64,000 nucleotides of DNA. Origin: Warburgia ugandensis (lineage: Eukaryota; Streptophyta; Magnoliopsida; Canellales; Canellaceae). Under the pieces are notes generated by a model. The model worked only from the letters and a program-made list of their open reading frames with translations, did no database searches and had not been told where the DNA came from. Location of the stretch: NCBI GenBank assembly GCA_035236585.1, contig CP141133.1, forward strand, positions 46,641,729 to 46,705,728. The letters are read 5' to 3'. The translations under genes were made by a program, and so were the position numbers. Below are positions 61,181 to 64,000 of this stretch, piece after piece. Numbering within the stretch: position 1 is the stretch's first letter; each line of letters begins with the position of its first letter.

Positions 61181-61836
61181 ATCTGAAATTGAGTGAACTA
61201 TCAAAATCTCATTAAAATTATAAGTGATTTCTTATACATATGCTATATTGCAAGTGAAATGTTTTTCATTGCAAACTAGAAGAGTGAAAATTAAGGAAAT
61301 ATGAAATTCATATTATCTATGCATTTATCAATTTTTAAGTGAAATCCAGCAAGACAATGTCCTATTTAGTGGATGCTAATGAGACGTTCTAGTGGTGACT
61401 CCATTCAAAACATTAATGGAGATATTTAGTGGAGACTATCTATCAAAATGTTGGTTAAGTGGACTCATTGAGACATTAGTGACGATTTGTATTGACTATT
61501 GGCTTAGATATATGTGGACCAATGTTGATCGACACTAGGTAAGTGAACTTTGCTAATATGCTATTAGAGAGGATTAGGTGAACCTCTAGTCAATTGTATA
61601 GTGAGAACCTCATCTAATAGGAGTACTGGACTCTCCTTATTTGTTAAGGAGGATCACTAATTGTGTAATAGTGTTTGAGGACAAGTTCTGAATTATATCT
61701 ATTGGGAATACATTTATCAAATGTGGGAAATTATTGATCGAAAATGAGTATTTGGAATTTTATCTCCTCATGTGCATTGAAATAGTTTTCCTTTTTTCAA
61801 ATATTCATCATTATCATCATCAAGACCATATTCTAT

Positions 61837-62298
61837 TTAGAGGTCAACCACATGAATCTTATTCCTCCATTCACCTCTATTAAGTACCATGGCTTCATTT
61901 AATCCCAAAATTTTAAAATCTTTTCTCACCACTTCTATGCACATTCTTTTGGGCCTTCCCCTTGCCCTTTTAGAACCTTCTACTTGCATTGCCTCACTCA
62001 TTTCAATCAGTGCCATTTTGGGTCTCCTTTGGACATGTCCAACCCATCTAAGTCTAATCTCCCTCATCTTGTTACCTATTAGTGCTACCCCTAAGTTTCC
62101 TTTAATGGTTTCATTCCTGTTTCTATCCTTTCTTGTCTTTCTACTCATCCATCTCAACATCCTCATTTTCCCTAAGATCATCCTATGAACATGATGTTCC
62201 TTAACTGTCCACCACTCTAATCCATAGAGCATGGTCGGCCTTATGGCCATCCTATAAAATTTTCCTTTTACTTTGAGTGGCACCTGCCGATCACACAA
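61837..62298 (-). pseudogene. LINE (RTE) RT C-terminal domain
   Basis: An open stretch of 153 codons begins CDRQVPLKVKGKFYRMAIR and continues TMLYGLEWWTVKEHHVHRM, RMLRWMSRKTRKDRNRNE, LRWVGHVQRRPKMA and WRNKIHVVDL before the stop. This tail follows the RT domain in plant RTE elements and is the part most often retained in 5'-truncated copies, as at 46379-46723. It is in frame to the normal stop. Upstream, 62299-62489 continues the family sequence (thumb region) in other frames. Confidence 0.92.
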
Positions 62299-62489
62299 AA
62301 TTCTATATGCATATCTCTATTTGTTCCAACCAGCTTAGATTTTCTGGGTAACCTCCCTCTCAATCTCTCCACTCTCATGAGTCATTGATCTTAAGTACTG
62401 AAAGTGGTCTTTATAAAGACTCCTTGGTTATCAATCTTAACTGGTGTTCTACTCCTACTCCTCTCCTTATTAAAATTGCATTCCATGCA

Positions 62490-63351
62490 TTATGTGTTAG
62501 TTTGGCTGATTTTAAATCCTTTAGATTCTAATGCTTCTCTCCACAACTCTAGCTTTGTGTTTACACCCTCTCTTGTCTCATCAATTAATACTATATCATC
62601 TACAAATAGCATGCACCATGGAACCTCATCGTGTAGATGCTTTATTAACTCATCCATATCCAATGTGAAAAGGTATGAGCTTAATGCCAATCCTTGGTAC
62701 AATCCTATCACATGAAAATCACTAATCTCGCTGCTAGTGGTCTTAAAACTTATTACTACTCCCTCATACATATCTTTAATTATGTCTATATACCTTCATA
62801 AAGCCCCTTTCTCGCCCCTTTCTTGCTCAACGTCCTCCATATTAACTATCTAAGGACTCTATTATAAGCTTTCTCTAAGTCAATAAAAACCGTGTGGAGG
62901 TCTCTTCTCCTCTCCCTATATTTCTCTATCAATTATCTTAGTAAGAAAATAGTTTCCATAGCAGACCTCCCAGCCATAAAACTAGACTGGTTCTCCCATA
63001 TAGTTGTCTCATGTGATAGCCTCTTCTCAATCACTCTTTCAAAAAGTTTCATAATATGGCTCATAAGTTTGATCTCCCGTTAATTAGTGTAGCTCTGCAT
63101 GTCTCCTTTATTCTTATAAATTGGTACAATAGAGCTTTTCCTTTATTCATCTAGTATTTTTTTTTATTTTATAGTCTTGTTAAATAATTTGATCAACCAA
63201 TCTACTCCAATATCTCTCATATGCTTCCAAACCTCTACTGGAATACCATCAGGCCCCATGGCCTTTCCTGATTTCATCTTTCTCATGGCCTCTTTCACTT
63301 TAGATATTCTAATCCTATGTTCATATCTATAATGTCCAATGTTATATAGGT
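62490..63351 (-). pseudogene. LINE (RTE) reverse transcriptase core
   Basis: This enzyme would copy LINE RNA at a nicked chromosomal target. In order on the minus strand: MRKMKSGKAMGPDGIPVEVW (about 63230-63290), DWLIKLFNKTIK, a REIKLMSHIMKLFERVIEK stretch (about 63020-63080), FIDLEKAYNRV (about 62870-62900), then the open stretch 62490-62771. That stretch carries MYEGVVISFKTT, GLYQGLALSSYLFTLDMDEL and CMLFVDDIVLIDETREG with the catalytic FVDD. Frames change several times between these motifs, so it is a pseudogene. Confidence 0.9.
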
Positions 63352-64000
63352 TTAAGTATTTTCAATCCCTATATTCTCAGATCCATTGTCATTTAACAAT
63401 TTTTGAAAGTAGGTTTCCCACCTTTGTTTGCTCTTGTCATCTTTCACTGGTACCCTTTGATCATCACTTCTAATGCACCTAATATGGTCTAAGTCCTTAC
63501 CCTTATGTTCTCTTATTTTTGCAAGTTTAAACACATCTTTCTCACCTTGTTTTGATCCGAGTCTACTATAGAGGTCATCATATGCCTTAAGAGTAGCCTC
63601 ACTTACTATTCTCTTAGCAACCTTTTTATGATTCTTGTAATGTTCATAGTTTCCATTATCTCTAGTCTTTTTTCCATACTTTAGGACACACTTGTTTTTC
63701 TTTAATAACTTTTTGCACTATATCACTCCACCACCATGTTTCCTTTACTAATTGTCTTTTACCTTTAGCTACTCCCAAGACACCTTTTGCCACTTTCTTA
63801 ATTTTCTTCTACCATCAACTTATTTGTGAATGAGGTTATTGTCTCTCCTTTTAAGTTCCACTACTTAGTTTTTGGATACTTATTAAGTTCATTTCCTTTC
63901 TTCTATCTTGTAATATAGATATCCATAACACTAACCTTTGTTGTGAGGTTAAAGTCTCACTAAGTATCACTCTACAATCCTTACACATTGATCTTTTGAT
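63352..64000 (-). pseudogene. LINE (RTE) region between endonuclease and RT
   Basis: The open stretch 63352-63534 reads FKLAKIREHKGKDLDHIRCI and RWETYFQKLLNDNGSE, the conserved segment ahead of RTE reverse transcriptase. Further upstream KETWWWSDIVQKVIKEKQ (about 63690-63750) and HRLCKDCRVILSETLTSQQR (about 63935-63990) are recognisable, both usual for plant RTE proteins. Stops break the frame around 63560-63690. The endonuclease proper is not in the window. Confidence 0.87.

Larger units (their letters stand above)
58889..61805. other. AT-rich intergenic DNA outside the nest
   Basis: 2.9 kb with no gene, RNA or element I can identify. It holds two diverged tandem duplications (59041-59305 and 60905-61180) and a 16-bp inverted match (58895-58910 and 61364-61379, one mismatch). 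Degenerate tagtgga-containing repeats lie at 61365-61500. The open frames at 59229-59426, 59692-59979 and 60332-60640 are AT-driven and show no family motif. Confidence 0.6.
61806..64000 (-). mobile_element. RTE-clade LINE, degenerate, 5' end beyond window
   Basis: The 3' end is at 61806-61822, where the minus strand ends in ttgatgatgataatgatga, the simple-repeat tail of RTE LINEs instead of poly(A). Going upstream on the minus strand the C-terminal domain, RT and pre-RT region follow in the right order to the window edge. The endonuclease half would lie past 64000. It is interrupted by stops and frameshifts, and is a separate copy from the fragment at 46330-46758. Confidence 0.92.

Noticed and set aside
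61889..62715. Plus-strand open frames of about 100 codons
   Set aside because: Antisense to the RTE LINE C-terminal domain and RT core.
1..64000. tRNA, rRNA, CRISPR or host protein-coding genes
   Set aside because: No cloverleaf-like tRNA, rRNA stretch, spaced repeat array or exon-like conserved domain outside retroelements was seen on reading both strands; a tRNAscan or protein search could still reveal something short.

Overview
The window is intergenic DNA from a flowering plant with a repeat-rich genome. No host gene, tRNA, rRNA or CRISPR array was found. Nearly everything assignable is retrotransposon. The organism class is inferred from the element types: Athila and chromovirus Ty3/gypsy lineages, a TRIM, large non-coding LTR elements primed by initiator-Met tRNA, and an RTE LINE. 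The species cannot be named from the sequence.

The main result is the nesting. One chromovirus (Reina/CRM-like Ty3/gypsy, minus strand) of only about 6 kb is spread over about 45 kb, from 14019 to 58888. It is cut into seven pieces: 3' LTR plus integrase (14019-15665), integrase zinc domain plus RNase H (18514-19361), middle of RT (24231-24508), RT start, protease and gag end (28746-30527), gag start and leader (36664-37437), and a 5' LTR that is itself split (37438-37684 and 58320-58888). The gaps are insertions, most with a 5-bp target duplication: LTR D (15666-18513), LTR B (19362-24230), truncated LTR C (24509-28745), Athila-like element H (30528-36663) and a 20.6-kb composite E (37685-58319). 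On the left, an Athila element (1-14018, minus) sits in the outermost end of the chromovirus 3' LTR.

The insertions carry further insertions. The Athila RT is split by a TRIM (2279-7991), and a 5-kb solo-LTR-like unit A (2620-7616) sits inside the TRIM. E has 3.9-kb LTRs and a 4.3-kb non-coding interior. Its right LTR received an RTE LINE fragment (46330-46758) and a complete non-coding LTR element F (46822-55154). E and F have PBS, PPT and target duplications but no gag or pol, so they behave as non-autonomous LARD-type elements. Both keep a relic of the last pol codons beside the PPT.

Right of the nest, 58889-61805 is AT-rich DNA with two diverged tandem duplications and no recognised gene. 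From 61806 to the window end lies a degenerate RTE LINE on the minus strand.

The most unexpected signal is a perfect or near-perfect inverted repeat 374-426 bp from the sense 3' end of every large LTR here (families A/B/C, E and D/F). The positions agree although the LTR sequences differ, and families A/B/C and E show matched changes in the two arms. All pol and gag fragments are broken by stops, frameshifts or insertions; none should be taken as a working gene.
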